In this document: piece after piece, positions 47,231-59,587 of the stretch
How the letters are laid out: the number at the start of each line of letters is the position of its first letter
Position numbering within the stretch: the stretch's first letter is position 1
From: Flaveria trinervia
Lineage: Eukaryota > Streptophyta > Magnoliopsida > Asterales > Asteraceae
Assembly: GCA_025506515.1 (NCBI GenBank)
Contig: CM046451.1
Coordinates: forward strand, 43,620,641-43,684,640
Reading direction: 5' to 3'
DNA length: 64,000 nt
The notes under the pieces: model-generated
What the model was told of the DNA's origin: nothing
Database searches by the model: none
Seen by the model: the letters and a program-made list of their open reading frames with translations, nothing else
Position numbers and translations under genes: made by a program

Positions 47231-49375
47231 AAATGTGATCTATTCAGAGGTGACCTGGGAGATTGCCTATGATATCTTGCTGGAGTCTTCTCATCAACAT
47301 CAACAGAAGAGTCAGATGGGTAGTGAAATGTTTGATCTCTATTCTTTTGAAGAAATTTAAACCGTTTTTGATTTTCAAAGATCATTTTGGGTTTTAAAAA
47401 TTCAGACTTTTGATTGATGAAATGGTGCTTCTTTGACTTTTCCATGTTTCTTTTGTTTTACTCATGTTATTAAGTGATCTAGATGTTCTAGATTGATTTT
47501 TATGCAAATGACTCCTGACTTGAGTTTTGCCTAATGATGTTGTTGAGATGGTTTGTTTTGAGGAATTCTCAATCCCTTCTGATTGAAGTAACAATCAGAT
47601 GTATTATGATAGTTCATATCATAGACTGAACAATATTTGTTAAAATAACAAATTTTGGTTGACTGGGTTGTTCATGTCACAGATGGAGTAGTATTGATTG
47701 TAAAAGCATTTTTCTGTTTTGTGATTGAACATATCACAAATGTCACAATACATTTGTTTGTTGCTTGAATTAGATTTTGATTTGTGGGACTCAGCTGATT
47801 TTCTCATTTGTTGCTTAGCCACATTCTTTTGCTTAGGGGATGAATCAAAATCAACCTTTTTATTAGACTTTCTTGGCTGTTTTTGTTTTTTCAACCCTTT
47901 TTGAATCTCTTTCTCAAATTGATCAATGTGTTCCTTATTACATATATCAAAACCAACGCCCTATATTGATTTTGAAGATTGAGGGTCTGATAGAGTTTTA
48001 CACGTTGACATCAGAGATCTCTTTTGTTTCTTTTGTAGTGAAACCTTGTCTGATTTGATTGATTTGTTGGAGATATAATCTCATTATCAGAACTACTTTC
48101 AGCAATGGGTTTCACTGACTTCAAATACTTCTTTTTACCTTTTAAAACAGAAGGTATGAATTTTATAAATGGGACAATTGTCTTTACGGGGCTTGTAGGT
48201 TTGATGACACTCACTGCCTTTTCTGAACACTCTTTGATTTTTATTGGGTGTCTTAACCTGATTTTATCCTCATTTGTTTCAATATAAACATTAGGTTTGT
48301 TTTGAGGATTGGTCACTTGTTTTACTATAGATTTTGGTTCCATAGTTTTAGTTTCAATTTCCTCATTGAGTGAGACAGATTCAGGCATGACAGTGTAGTT
48401 GTCATTGTATGGTGGAGGACATGAATTATACCTAATCCCCGACATGTCCTTTGGATCCTTTTGAGAATCAAGTGTCTCTTGCAGCTTGGCTGAAGACATT
48501 GATACTTTTCAAGTTTCACTTCAGTAAGTGTATGTTCAGTCTTAGATTGAGCTAACTTTTGATTTTCAAAGCCTTTTATCTCTCTTTTAATCATCTCTGA
48601 CTTCACCTTTTCTTCTTAATTTTATCTGCCAGTTATGGTATGCTCTCTATAACCTTGTAATTTAGTAATACATTTTTCACTACAAAGGTTAGATTTTACC
48701 TCAGTAGGCATTGGAGACGGACCATCCTTGATGTGAGCCATAAGTGCATGATTTTGAAATTGAGGCTTGATTTCCTTTGCACACATGCTCCAGTCACATA
48801 CCCCATCTTGCTTTATCACGAGAGCATTAGCAGATGACTGACTGCTTCCATGAGCTTGGTTTGTCAGTTGAGGTGGATTTTGATATGATTGATGTTGTTG
48901 TGGATGATGATACTGCTGCTGATGATTGTTAGAGTGAAAGCTTGAGTTTGGCTGTGAGGATGACTGGCCTTGAGAATTCCTTTGAAAGTTGTTTCTCTTG
49001 GGGGCATTGCATTCTCTGGAGAAGTGGCCAGCCAAGCCATAGTTGAAGCATTTCACTTTGGATTTGTCATATCCAAGTTTTGTATTTTCATTAAGGCTGA
49101 GCTTTCTGCCTTTTCTAAAAAAATTCTTTGCTCTCATAGCAATCATGGCCATTTGCCATTGCAGATCCATTTTTCCACATCATCTAGATCCATTTCCTCC
49201 AGATCTTCCTGGATCAGATGAGCAGAAGTGAGTCTTCCTCCTAAATATGCTTCAAAGCTTGCAACAAAGGCATTGTAAGTTGCCTTTTGTTCTTCTGATT
49301 TTGTGTCTTCAGGAGTGGTTGTAGGAGCAACAATGATTCTGGATGCTTGGGATGATGTTGATGGATGATTAGTTG
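47231..49375 (-). pseudogene. gag C-terminal half and gag-pol linker of element C
   Basis: Continues gag after the E insertion. 49370-49143 has the end of the gag helical domain (SFEAYLGGRLTSAHL). A knuckle, CFNYGLAGHFSREC (about 49060-49018), has Tyr for the second Cys. A Gln/Asn/Ser-rich stretch follows (48960-48840). 48499-48011 is a Lys/Pro/Ser-rich linker, and 47894-47640 has a second, intact CX2CX4HX4C knuckle, CDICDMFNHKTEKC (about 47745-47704). Two well-separated knuckles and a long linker fit the large gag-pol junction of Sirevirus-like elements. Several stops and frame breaks are present. Confidence 0.75.
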
Positions 49376-49861
49376 TGTAAGGCCCCGTTCCCGAGACGCT
49401 TACAGCTGGGTTCTCATCGCACATAAAACATATAATTACATTTGTATTTAATAAATCGCAGCGGAAAACTAAAACAAACTTTCATTTCCATGTAAATGCT
49501 TTTGCAAACTAATACAACATTCATTACAAAAATCGTTTGTTCACATTACAATGCAAAAACATTAATCAAAGAATGCCATCCCAAAAGGGCTGAGTAGTCG
49601 CCCGTGCCATCCTCAGCAATCATTACCTGCCAACTGGAAACACATCAAAGTCAGCGTTGCTGAGTGAGTTCTAGTTTTATAAATAAAACATACTTTACTT
49701 TCAGATAAAACCGTTCGTACTTTTACATGATCACACATCATACGTACACATAAATAATATCATTATTATCTTCCTTCATTCGTTCATTCCTTCTTTCATT
49801 ACCTTACTTGCGCATCGGACATATCATCCCGAACCAATACCATGTGCTACACCCCGTTTAG

Positions 49862-49990
49862 TCGTAGCTACGGGCCGAAGTCAACGAATGACAGCTAAAC
49901 GTATGCCGCGGTACTAGGAGTAACCGTCAGTCTTAGCTACTGGGCCGAAGTCAACGAATGACAGCTAAACGTATGCCACAGTACTAGGGT
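49862..49990. repeat. Two-copy 73-base minisatellite in E 3' LTR
   Basis: Unit GTAGCTACGGGCCGAAGTCA...GGTACTAGG in two copies; same in the 5' LTR at 56690-56820. Confidence 0.8.
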
Positions 49991-50389
49991 GAGCGGTAGA
50001 GGTTCTACATTTGGGGTCAATCACCAAGAGGGACCCCGTATCCGATGTATGCAAGACGTTTCATTCGTTCATCATGTTCCTCTTCCTTTATCTTTCACTT
50101 TACGTTACATATACTACTTCGTTCATTCATCATAACACTAAAGCCACAGGAAAGATATTATACATCGCATAAGGACATAAACATGCATCAACATCACATC
50201 ATACATGGCAACATCATACATACATAACATACAACATCATCACCCTCATCATGCCCAACATGCTTTCTAAAACTCGATCGTCATCTTAAAAAAACCTCTT
50301 ATGGAAACCTTTACATCAACACTTACCTCTGCACTTTCCCCCGAAGTCAAAAGTTATCTACACCTTCCTCGGGTTCAACAGCCCTATTC

Positions 50390-50690
50390 GGGCGTATGGA
50401 CACCCCTCAGTCCCATGGCTCCATGCGACTGAACATCATGCGATTGAACTAATACGGATGAACACCTATGCGAATGAACATCCAGTCGTGCAATGGACAA
50501 TGCGGATGAACACCTATGCGACTGGACCTCAGTCGTGCGAATGGACCTTCAGTCGCATGACACCCACGCGACTGGCCCTCCAGTCATGCGAATGAACCCC
50601 AATCGTGCGAATGGACCCCAGTCGCACCCTAATCGGCCGTATGGCCTCCATTCGGCCTCCAGTCGGTCGCCTAACCCTAACTGGTGCAGA
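50390..50690. repeat. GTGCGAATGRAC / ATGCGACTGAA motif array in E 3' LTR
   Basis: About 15 units on both strands; copy in the other LTR at 57220-57530. Confidence 0.8.
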
Positions 50691-51282
50691 GTGCAGTTCA
50701 ACCCGACTGCAGCCGAGGGTTTTCGGCCTCCAAACTCATCTAACCCTTTTAAAGCCTAAATCGACCCGTCCTAACCCTTAGGGATGCACACCATAACATC
50801 ATTCAAGCACAACCAAGCAGAAATCAAGTCACAATCGCGTCATACACATACACACACGCATACTACGGTTTTCACCAACACGCGAAAAAGAGTTTTCAGA
50901 TGTATTCCAACCCCAAAATCGTTTGAAAACAAGTAAAAGAGGGGTCCTAGAACTCACCTAAACGAGCACAATGACAAGAGCTTCGACTCGGCTTGCTTCA
51001 CGACGATTTTGGCGACCCGAATCGACACGAACCAACACTTTTTCCTCTTTTTTTCTCCTCTTTCTCTCTATTCTCCTCTTTGTAAACTAAATGTGAGCGT
51101 GGGGAGAGTGGGCAGCCCTCTCCCTACATATATCACCTCATTTCCCCAACTTTTCTTCGTGGCGAGTTTGGTCCCTCGACTTTTGGACTTTATTTTCTTT
51201 TCTTTCTTCACCGGCTTCAAAATAATAAATATCCGGGTGTTACAAGTCCACCCCCTTAAATAGGTTTCGTCCCCGAAACCTG

Positions 51283-54200
51283 TTATTCGTCGAACAAACG
51301 TGGATAATGTTGTCTCATTTCTTCTTCAGTCTCCCACGTTGACTCGGATCCCTTCCTGTGCTTCCACTGTACACGCATAAGAGGAACCACTTTATTCCTT
51401 AGCCTCTTTTCTTTACAATCGATGATTGCCACCGGTTGCTCCACATAATTGAGCCTTTCATCTATTTCAATGTCTTCCAATGGAACAATCATGTCTTCAT
51501 CAGCTATACACTTTCTCAGATGAGATACATGGAATGTCGAGTGAATCCCCTTACTCATCTGGCAACTCCAATCTATAGGCCACCTCCCCTACTCGAGCAA
51601 TGATTCGAAAAGGGCCTATATATCTTGGGCTCAACTTGCCCCGCTTTCTGAATCTGATAATACCTTCCAAGGTGAGACCTTCAGCATAACCCGGTCACCC
51701 ACCTGGAACTCAATTGGCCTACGTCGCTTATCGGCATACGACTTCTGTCTATCTTTGGCTGCCTTCATGAAGGCTTTAATCTTTTCAAGCTTCTCTGTCG
51801 TAGCCTCGATTACCTCGACCTCCCCAATTCCTTCTGACCAATATCACCCCAACAAACGGGTGTTCTGCATCTCCTACCGTATAGCATCTCATATGGTGGC
51901 ATACCAATACTGGCATGATAGCTGTTGTTGTATGAGAATTCAGCTAACGGTAAGTGGTCATCCCAACTTCCACCAAAATCGATCACACACGCCGAAGCAT
52001 GTCTTCCAGTGTCTGAATGGTCCTTTCTGACTGACCATCAGTCTGGGATGATAAACCGTGCTAATATGTAACCTCGTCCCCATAGCGTCGTGGAATTTCT
52101 TCCAAAATTTAGATGTAACCGAGTGTCACGATCAGACACAATAGACACTGGCACACCATGACAAGTTACAATTTCCTTGATGAACAGATCAGCCAACCTC
52201 CCGATGAATACGTCTCGCGATCGGTAGAAAATGACGCTCTTCGTCAGACGATCAACTATCACCCATATGGCATCATACCCTTTCGGGGTACGTGGCAGCT
52301 TCGTAATGAAGTCCATGTGATGTGCTCCATTTCCATTCCGGATATCCAAAGGTTGTATCTTCCCATACGGCTTTTGATGCTCTGCCTTCACCTAAGCAAG
52401 TAAGGCACTTACTCACATACTCCACCACGTCCCGCTTCATACCCGGCCACCAATAATCTTTCTTCATGTCATGGTACATTTTCGTGGCACCAGGATGAAT
52501 GGAGTATCGAGTCTTGTGGGCTTCATCCATTATCTTCACCCGTAGATCCCCAAAACGAGGAATCCACACACGACCGAATCGAGTTCCAACACCGAGTGTG
52601 TTTTCACCCAATTCCCCAACCAAACCTCTCATTCTTTCCGAGTTAAGATGATCTTCTTTCAATGCCTCATCTTGAAACTCCTTAACTTGCTTCATCACAT
52701 CGGAGGTCATGATTAATTGATAAGCTTTCACCCGAATCGGTTCGGGCCTTTCCTTCCGGCTAAGGGCATCCGCCACCACATAGCTTTGCCTGGATGGTAA
52801 TGAATCTCGCAATCATAATCCTTATAAGTTCCAACCATCTCCTCTGCCTCATGTTCAGATCCTTTTGCCGAAGAAGAAGTACTTCAAGCTCTTATGATCG
52901 GTAAATATGGTGCACTTCGTCCCGTAGAGATAGTGCCTCCAGATCTTCAATGCAAACACCACGGCTGCTAGCTCCAAGTCATGAGTAGGATAATTGACCT
53001 CATGAACCTTTAACTGTCGAGATGCATAGGCTATAACCTTCCCTCTCTGCATTAACACACACCCCACCCTGAGTAGGAAGCATCAGAATAAACCACCAAA
53101 TCTTCGCTTCCATCGGGTAACGACAGAACAGGAGCTTGAGTCAGTCTTGCTTTCAGCTCTTCGAACGCCTTCTCTTGAGCTTGACCCCATACAAATTTCA
53201 CATCCTTTCGGGTCAACTTAGTTAGTGGAGAAGCAATCTTAGAGAAGTCTTGGATGAATCTTCTATAGTAGCCCGCCAAGCCCAAGAAACTACGGATCTC
53301 GGATGGCGTCTTTGGTGACTTCCATTGCATAACCGCCTCCACCTTCGCCGGGTCAACCATAATCCCATCAGGATTCACCACATGACCCAAAAATTGAACT
53401 TCGCGCAACCAAAATGCACACTTGGAGAATTTAGCATACAATTTCTCCCTTCTCAACGTCTCTAGAACCTCGAATGTGACGGCATGCTCAATCTCGCTCT
53501 TTGAATAAATCAGGATATCATCAATAAACACAATCACTGATTTATCCAACATAGGCCGACACACACGGTTCATCAGATCCATAAAAGCAGCTGGCGCGTT
53601 GGTCAAACCAAAGGACATGACAAGAAACTCGTAATGACCATAGCGCGTACGGAAAGCTGTTTTAGGGATATCTTGCTCTTTCACCTTCAACTAATGATAA
53701 CCATATCGAAGATCTATCCTCGAGAACCAACTAGCACCCTGAAGCTGGTCGAACAAATCATCTATCCTTGGTAAGGGGTAGCGGTTCTTCACTGTCAACT
53801 TGTTCAGTTCGCGGTAGTCAATGCACATCCTCATACTACATCCTTCTTCTTTACAAATAGGACCGGAGCATCCAAGGAGAGATACTCGGTCTAATGAACC
53901 CTTATCAAGCAGCTCTCACAACTGTCCATCAACTCTTTCATCTCGGTTGGAGCCAACCGATATGGTGCCTTGGCAACAGTTGGGCACCCGGTATCAGATC
54001 AATCTGAAATTCAATCTCTCTGTCAGGTGGCACTCCTAATAAGTCTTTTGGGAACACGTCTGGAAAGTCACACACAACTAGTACATCAGCTAGTTGTGGT
54101 GTTGGTGTATCCACATCCTTTACATAAGCCAAGTAGGCGCTACATCCACGCCTCATACACTTTCCCGCCACCGCCATTGAGATCACCTTCGAATCGTAGT

Positions 54201-54600
54201 AACCCGATCACCATAAACCGTTACCAACTTCTGTCAGGCGCTGTCAACCGAACCATCTTCTTGCGACACACAATGTTCGCCTCGAAATCCGCCAACCAAT
54301 CCATCCCAAGAACCAAATCGAAACCACCCAAGGTCATCACAAACGGTCTAACAGGAAACTTATGACCCTCAAGTTCCACATCACAATTCTCTATCATCTC
54401 AGAAATCCTGGTAGACTTACCTATGGCAGTTTCTACATCAAAGGGCGCATCAACACGTCTACTATAATAGGCAGCTTAGCACAGAAAGCAGCAGAAATAA
54501 AACTCTTACTAGCACCCAAATCAAATAACACAGAAGCTAAAGTCTAGTTCACTAGAAACGTACCGGACACAACGTCAGGGTCCGTCCTAGCCTCCTCCTG
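51283..54600 (-). pseudogene. pol of element E: protease, RT, RNase H, integrase, chromodomain
   Basis: On the minus strand protease begins near 54580 with DLGAS in place of DSGAS (54521-54507). 54186-53938 holds the LAYVKDVDTPTPQL stretch. RT comes in 53900-53060, with the main open part 53690-53052 carrying FGLTNAPAAFMDLMN and FIDD (53528-53517). RNase H (53067-52855) has YSDASYSG and TDHKS. Integrase (52812-51560) has HHCC, DFITKLPRTPKG and SDRDTR. The final frame, 51558-51283, ends in a chromodomain (VEQPVAIIDCKEKRLRN, VQWKHRKGSESTWETEEEM). Domains are nearly all present, but at least seven breaks, mostly one-base losses, interrupt the frame. Confidence 0.92.
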
Positions 54601-54639
54601 TGTCATGGTGAACGCCCTGGCGCTCGCCCTCGGTCCATC

Positions 54640-55866
54640 ACTTCCCGTCTTCTTCACCCTGAACCCTCAGTCCTCGACTTCTTACAATCTCTGCTCATAT
54701 GACCAGTTTCCCCACAGTTAAAACATTTGCTCGACATGCAATCCTTCGCCACATGCCCTGTCTTCCCACACTTGAAGCACAAGTTTGACCCAAACCTACA
54801 TTCCCCGCTGTGCTCCCTTCCACACTTGCCACACCTTTTCGAGCCCGCACTTGATGTGACCACAAAGCGCTCATCCACCCGTGCCTTTTTGTTACCCATC
54901 GGGGCATCACCCCGACCAAACCGTTTCCCGTTCCAGTTCTGATCACCACCACCCTTCTTACTTGCTTCAGTCACCACCACCTCCCGCTCATCATACAGCC
55001 TCCCTGCCAAATCAACTGCCGACCTAAACGTGCTTGGCCGGGCAGCGATCATGTGCCGACGGACATCCACCGGTAAACCCTGAATGTACCTCTTAATTTT
55101 CCGAGACAGAGGCGTCACCTGATCAGCACAAGCCGTGCCATTTCATTAAACTTGGTGGTATACTGCTGGTGTGTCATGGTTCCAGCCTCCAACTGTAAAA
55201 ACTCCCTTTCCAACTTATCCATTTCTCTGTGTGGACAGAACTCCTCAATCACCATCTTCTTCAACTCGGCCATTTCATTCTCCCGATCGCCCGATTACCT
55301 TCTGCTTGGACAATGTTATCCCACCAACACAGAGCTGAATCCACAAAAGAGTGGGTAGCAAACTTCACCTTTTGGTCCTCTCGACACTCGCTGATATCGA
55401 GAACAGCTTCCATTTCCCTCACCCACCGGTGAGCGGCTGCAGCGGTGCCGTTTCCATCAAAAGTAGGGGGCTTGCATCTCATAAAAGCCCCATAATTACA
55501 TCCTCATGCCGTTTCATGCACAGCCTCTTCCTCCTCCTCGTCATCATCAGATAGAACCGTTTCCGGCTCTGGTTGTTCCCGTTCCCCAGAGGATCTGTTT
55601 CTTTCTTTTCTTTCCCCTTCTCGTACAGCCTTAATAACTTCGGTCACCACAGATGGTAAGATCGTCTGCATGACCTGATGTACTTCTTCTACAACAGCCT
55701 CTTTTACTGAGGCTCTCAGATTGGCGCTTTCATCGCCACCCTCCGGATGAGGGGTCTCTGGTTCTTCATGAACCACCCTCTCAACTCTGGGTCTCCCTCT
55801 CTTGGGTCGCGGTTCAGCACCGTGACCTCCACCCCTAGAAGCTTTCGAAGATCTACCTCCGGCCAT
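54640..55866 (-). pseudogene. gag of element E
   Basis: ATG at 55866 opens MAGGRSSKASRGGGHGAEP, the best-kept gag of the family. The N-terminal part is open to 55504 and includes an acidic run. The core follows at 55482-55261 (RCKPPTFDG, RWVREMEAVLDISECRED, ALCWWDNIV). After frame breaks, 55118-54654 holds a basic linker and three knuckles: CGKCGREHSGEC (CX2CX3HX3C), CFKCGKTGHVAKDC and CFNCGETGHMSRDC, all with their metal ligands. A short spacer leads into protease. Confidence 0.88.
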
Positions 55867-56209
55867 CACACGCACACTGAAAGATTAAACACCAACACGG
55901 TCATTCAAGGAACAACTCAGTTTATGTCAAGCATAGTAAGTCCCTAATTACAATGGCCAGTTGTGATTAGCCACTTACTTTCTTCATACCCCAAGTATTA
56001 CCTGTCCTGACTACATCAGTATTTAAACCTACATATAACACATAACACATACCATGCACACATAAAACCGGTTAACTTTACGAAAATACCTGATGGCACG
56101 CAGCTACTCAGTTTGGCATCCCATTCCCTTTCCGTCCCATTCTCAGTTAAGATTAGGTTTATTTTGAAAATTTACCCATTTCACTTAAACTTTGGCTCTG
56201 ATACCAACT
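55867..56209 (-). other. Leader and PBS of element E
   Basis: AGTTGGTATCAGAGCC on the minus strand (56208-56193) is the tRNA-Met primer site next to the LTR. The remainder is noncoding. Confidence 0.85.
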
Positions 56210-56465
56210 TGTAAGGCCCCGTTCCCGGGACGCTTACAGCTGGGTTCTCATCGCACATAAAACATATAATTACATTGTATTTAATAAATCGCAGTGGAAA
56301 ACTAAAGAAACTTTCATTTCCATGTAAATGCTTTTGCAAACTAATACAACATTCATTACAAAAATCGTTTGTTCGCATTACAATGCAAAAACATTAATCA
56401 AAGAATGCCATCCCAAAAGGGCTGAGTAGTCGCCCGTGCCATCCTCAGCAATCATTACCTGCCAA

Positions 56466-57795
56466 CTGGAAACACATCAAAGTCAGCGTTGCTGAGTGAG
56501 TTCTAGTTTTATAAATAAAACATACTTACTTTCAGATAAAACCGTTCGTACTTTTACATGATCACACATCATACGTACACATAAATAATATCATTATTAT
56601 CTTCCTTCATTCGTTCATTCCTTCTTTCATTACCTTACTTGCGCATCGGACATCATCCCGAACCAATACCATGTGCTACACCCCGGTTAGTCGTAGCTAC
56701 CGGGCCGAAGTCAACGAATGACAGCTAAACGTATGCCGCGGTACTAGGAGTAACCGTCAGTCTTAGCTACTGGGCCGAAGTCAACGAATGACAGCTAAAC
56801 GTATGCCACAGTACTAGGGGTGAGCGGTAGAGGTTCTACATTTGGGGTCAATCACCAAGAGGGACCCGTATCCGATGTATGCAAGACGTTTCATTCGTTC
56901 ATCATGTTCCTCTTCCTTTATCTTTCACTTTACGTTACATAATACTTCGTTCATTCATCATAACAACTAAAGCCACAGGAAAGATATTATACATCGCATA
57001 AGGAACATAAACATGCATCAACATCACATCATACATGGCAACATCATACATACATAACATACAACATCATCACCCTCATCATGCCCAACATGCTTTCTAA
57101 AACCTCGATCGTCATCTAAAAAAAAACTCTTATGGGAACCTTTACATCAACACTTACCTCTGCACTTTCCCCCGAAAGTCAGAAGTTAATCTACACCTTC
57201 CTCGGGTTCAACAGCCCTATTCGGGCGTATGGACACCCCTCAGTCCCATGGCCTCCATGCGACTGAACATCATGCGATTGAACTAATACGGATGAACACC
57301 TATGCGAATGAACATCCAGTCGTGCGAATGGACAATGCGGATGAACACCTATGCGACTGGACCTTCAGTCGTGCGAATGGACCTTCAGTCGCATGACACC
57401 CACGCGCTGGCCCTCCAGTCGTGCGAATGAACCCCAATCATGTGAATGGACCCCAGTCGCACCCTAATTGGCCGTATGGCCTCCATTCGGCCTCCAGTCG
57501 GTCGCCTACCCTAACTGGTGCAGAGTGCAGTTCAACCCGACTGCAGCCGAGGGTTTTTGGCCTCCAAACTCATCTAAACCCATTTTAAGCCTAAATCGAC
57601 CGTCCTAACCCTTAGGGATGCACACCATAACATCATTCAAGCACAACCAAGCAAGAAATTAAGTCACAATCGCGTCATACACATACACACACGCATACAT
57701 ACGGGTTTTCACCCAAAACGCGAAAAAGAGTTTTCAGATGTATTCCAGCCCCAAAATCGTTTGAAAACAAGTAAAAGAGGGGTCCTAGAACTCAC
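56466..57795 (-). promoter_or_regulatory. Candidate leader intron in E 5' LTR
   Basis: On the minus strand TTTAG|GTGAGTTC at 57795 and TGTGTTTCCAG| ending at 56466, followed by TTGGCAG|GTAATG. Encloses the motif array and minisatellite. Inferred only. Confidence 0.35.
57220..57530. repeat. GTGCGAATGRAC / ATGCGACTGAA motif array in E 5' LTR
   Basis: Counterpart of 50390-50690. Confidence 0.8.
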
Positions 57796-58080
57796 CTAAA
57801 CGAGCACAATGACAAGAGCTTCGACTCGGCTTGCTTCACGACGATTTTGGCGACCCGAATCGACACGAACCAACACTTTTTCCTCTTTTTCTCCTCTTGC
57901 TCTCTATTCTCCTCTTTGTAACTAAAATGTGAGTGTGGGGAGAGTGGGCAGCCTCTCCCTACATATATCACCACATTTCCCCAACTTTTCTTCGTTGGCG
58001 AGTTTGGTCCCTCGACTTTTGGACTTTATTTTCTTTTCTTTCTTCACCGGCTTCAAAATAATAAATATCCGGGTGTTACA

Positions 58081-58902
58081 AGTTGATGGAGCTGTAATGA
58101 ACCCTGTGGTATTCGGTTGATCTCTTGATGAGATGAAATCATCCTCCTTAGTAATGAAGGCATTTTCCACAGAATGAGATTCTAATGGAAATTTGTATGC
58201 CTCAATCACTATTGGTCCATCCAAATTTCTGCTTCTTTCATAAAGTTCTAATGCTTCTATTTTGGCTATCATGATGTCCAAAGTAGTACTCCCGAGATCA
58301 AGAGTATTTTTCAGCATTGTTACATTCTGTTTCCAGCTTTCAGGAAGGTTGTGCAACATTTTCTTGCTTAATTCCTTGACCTTGTAAGTGACTCCCATTA
58401 TTTCCAAGTCATTTACCAACTGTACAAATCTATGCAGTTGTTTGGATATTGACTCCCCCTTGAAGTGATGAAATGTTTTGTACTGATTAACAAGCTTGTC
58501 CTTGTTACTTTCTGCTACTTCACTGCTTCACTCACACATGATTTGCAGTGCATCCCATACAACTTTTGTAGTACCATATTTCTCCAATCTTTTCAGCACA
58601 TCCATCTTGAGTGCTTGAGTTAGGATAGAGTAAGCTTTCAGATCAATTTTGATTTTCTTGTAATCTTCATCATCAGGAGTTAGATCTTCAATTGGTATCC
58701 TGGCAGTTTTGTAAATTGCAGTTTGATATGCAAACAGAGTGAAAGGGATGTGTGGCCCTTTGCATATTGAGATCCAAAAATCTGGATCTACACCTGTAAT
58801 GTAATTCCTGAACTTGATTTTCTATTGTTTAAACTCAGATTTGTGTTTAAGCATAGGAGGTTTAGGTGTATGGCCAAGTTCTGAGTAACTGTGAGAATCC
58901 AT
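58081..58902 (-). pseudogene. gag N-terminal half of element C
   Basis: ATG at 58902 opens MDSHSYSELGHTPKPPMLK. The reading continues to the E insertion with two stops (TAG near 58822, TGA near 58528). The typical copia gag/UBN2 block is present (AYSILTQALKMDVLKRLEK, HRFVQLVNDLEIMG, LPESWKQNVTMLKN). Downstream, gag continues at 49370 across the E target duplication AGTTG. Confidence 0.82.
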
Positions 58903-59246
58903 TTTAACAGGTATTTTTGACTTGTTTTAATTACCGATTAGATGAGTTTTAGGTTCAATTAGTCCAAATAGTCTAAATCGTTCAACAACTGCTTAGTAAA
59001 TCTGAACTGTTAATGTTTCTTGGTTTTGTCGCAACTTCTGTTCTTTATGTTAATCTGAAGGTTTTGTGTATGGTTCTTGATGGTGAGAATATGTTGAAAG
59101 AGATATTCTTAAGAGTATTATCTGTTGTTTACTAAATAGAGATGATGGAATATTCTATTAGCAACTCAATCACCAGTTCAGTCAAGTTCTATTAAGATCT
59201 TGGGTAGATCTGGAAAAGAACCGAGAGCGAAAGCTCTGATACCAAT
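58903..59246 (-). other. Leader and PBS of element C
   Basis: TTGGTATCAGAGCTT on the minus strand (59245-59231) is the tRNA-Met primer site. The remaining leader to the gag ATG is noncoding. Confidence 0.8.
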
Positions 59247-59500
59247 TGACTGGGTTATGAGATTTAGATTCTCACTAAGGATCAAATATAATGATTGGGT
59301 TAATGATTGAATGGCAGAATCATACAATCAAGAAACATTCAATGCATAAATAATACTCATAAATGCTTTGTATATATTAGTAAAGGTGATTGATTACAAT
59401 GTCTGCTAGGGTGTAGCAAGAAAAGTAATAATGCACCTAGAGAATACAAAATATTCTGATTGTCTAAATTCTATCACCTCATGTACGAGGTTTTCTATTC

Positions 59501-59508
59501 TATTTATA
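59501..59508 (-). promoter_or_regulatory. TATA box of element C LTR promoter
   Basis: TATAAATA on the minus strand (context GCCTATAAATAG), just downstream of the hairpin motif field. Confidence 0.65.
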
Positions 59509-59587
59509 GGCAGACATAATGCATTTAACAAAATGACTAAACTACCCCTAAACTATTACATCAGAACTAGTCTAAGTCTTGATCTGC

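Larger units (their letters stand above)
49376..51244 (-). repeat. 3' LTR of element E
   Basis: 1869 bases. Contains the two-copy minisatellite (49862-49990) and the motif array (50390-50690). Confidence 0.95.
49376..58080 (-). mobile_element. Element E: full-length, young-looking Ty3/gypsy chromovirus (Tekay/Del-like), minus strand
   Basis: Two LTRs (49376-51244, the 3' LTR; 56210-58080, the 5' LTR), perfect target duplication AGTTG (49371-49375 and 58081-58085), PBS, gag, pol and a purine tract (AAGGGGGTGGACT, rc of 51245-51257). The LTRs differ by few substitutions and a scatter of one-base indels. E interrupts the gag of C and is the most recent-looking insertion of its family here. Confidence 0.95.
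56210..58080 (-). repeat. 5' LTR of element E
   Basis: 1871 bases, near-identical to 49376-51244. The TATA-like ATATATGT (rc, 57962-57969) is weaker than in solo LTR 1. Candidate intron runs from GTGAGTT (57795 downwards) to TTTCCAG (56466). Confidence 0.95.
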
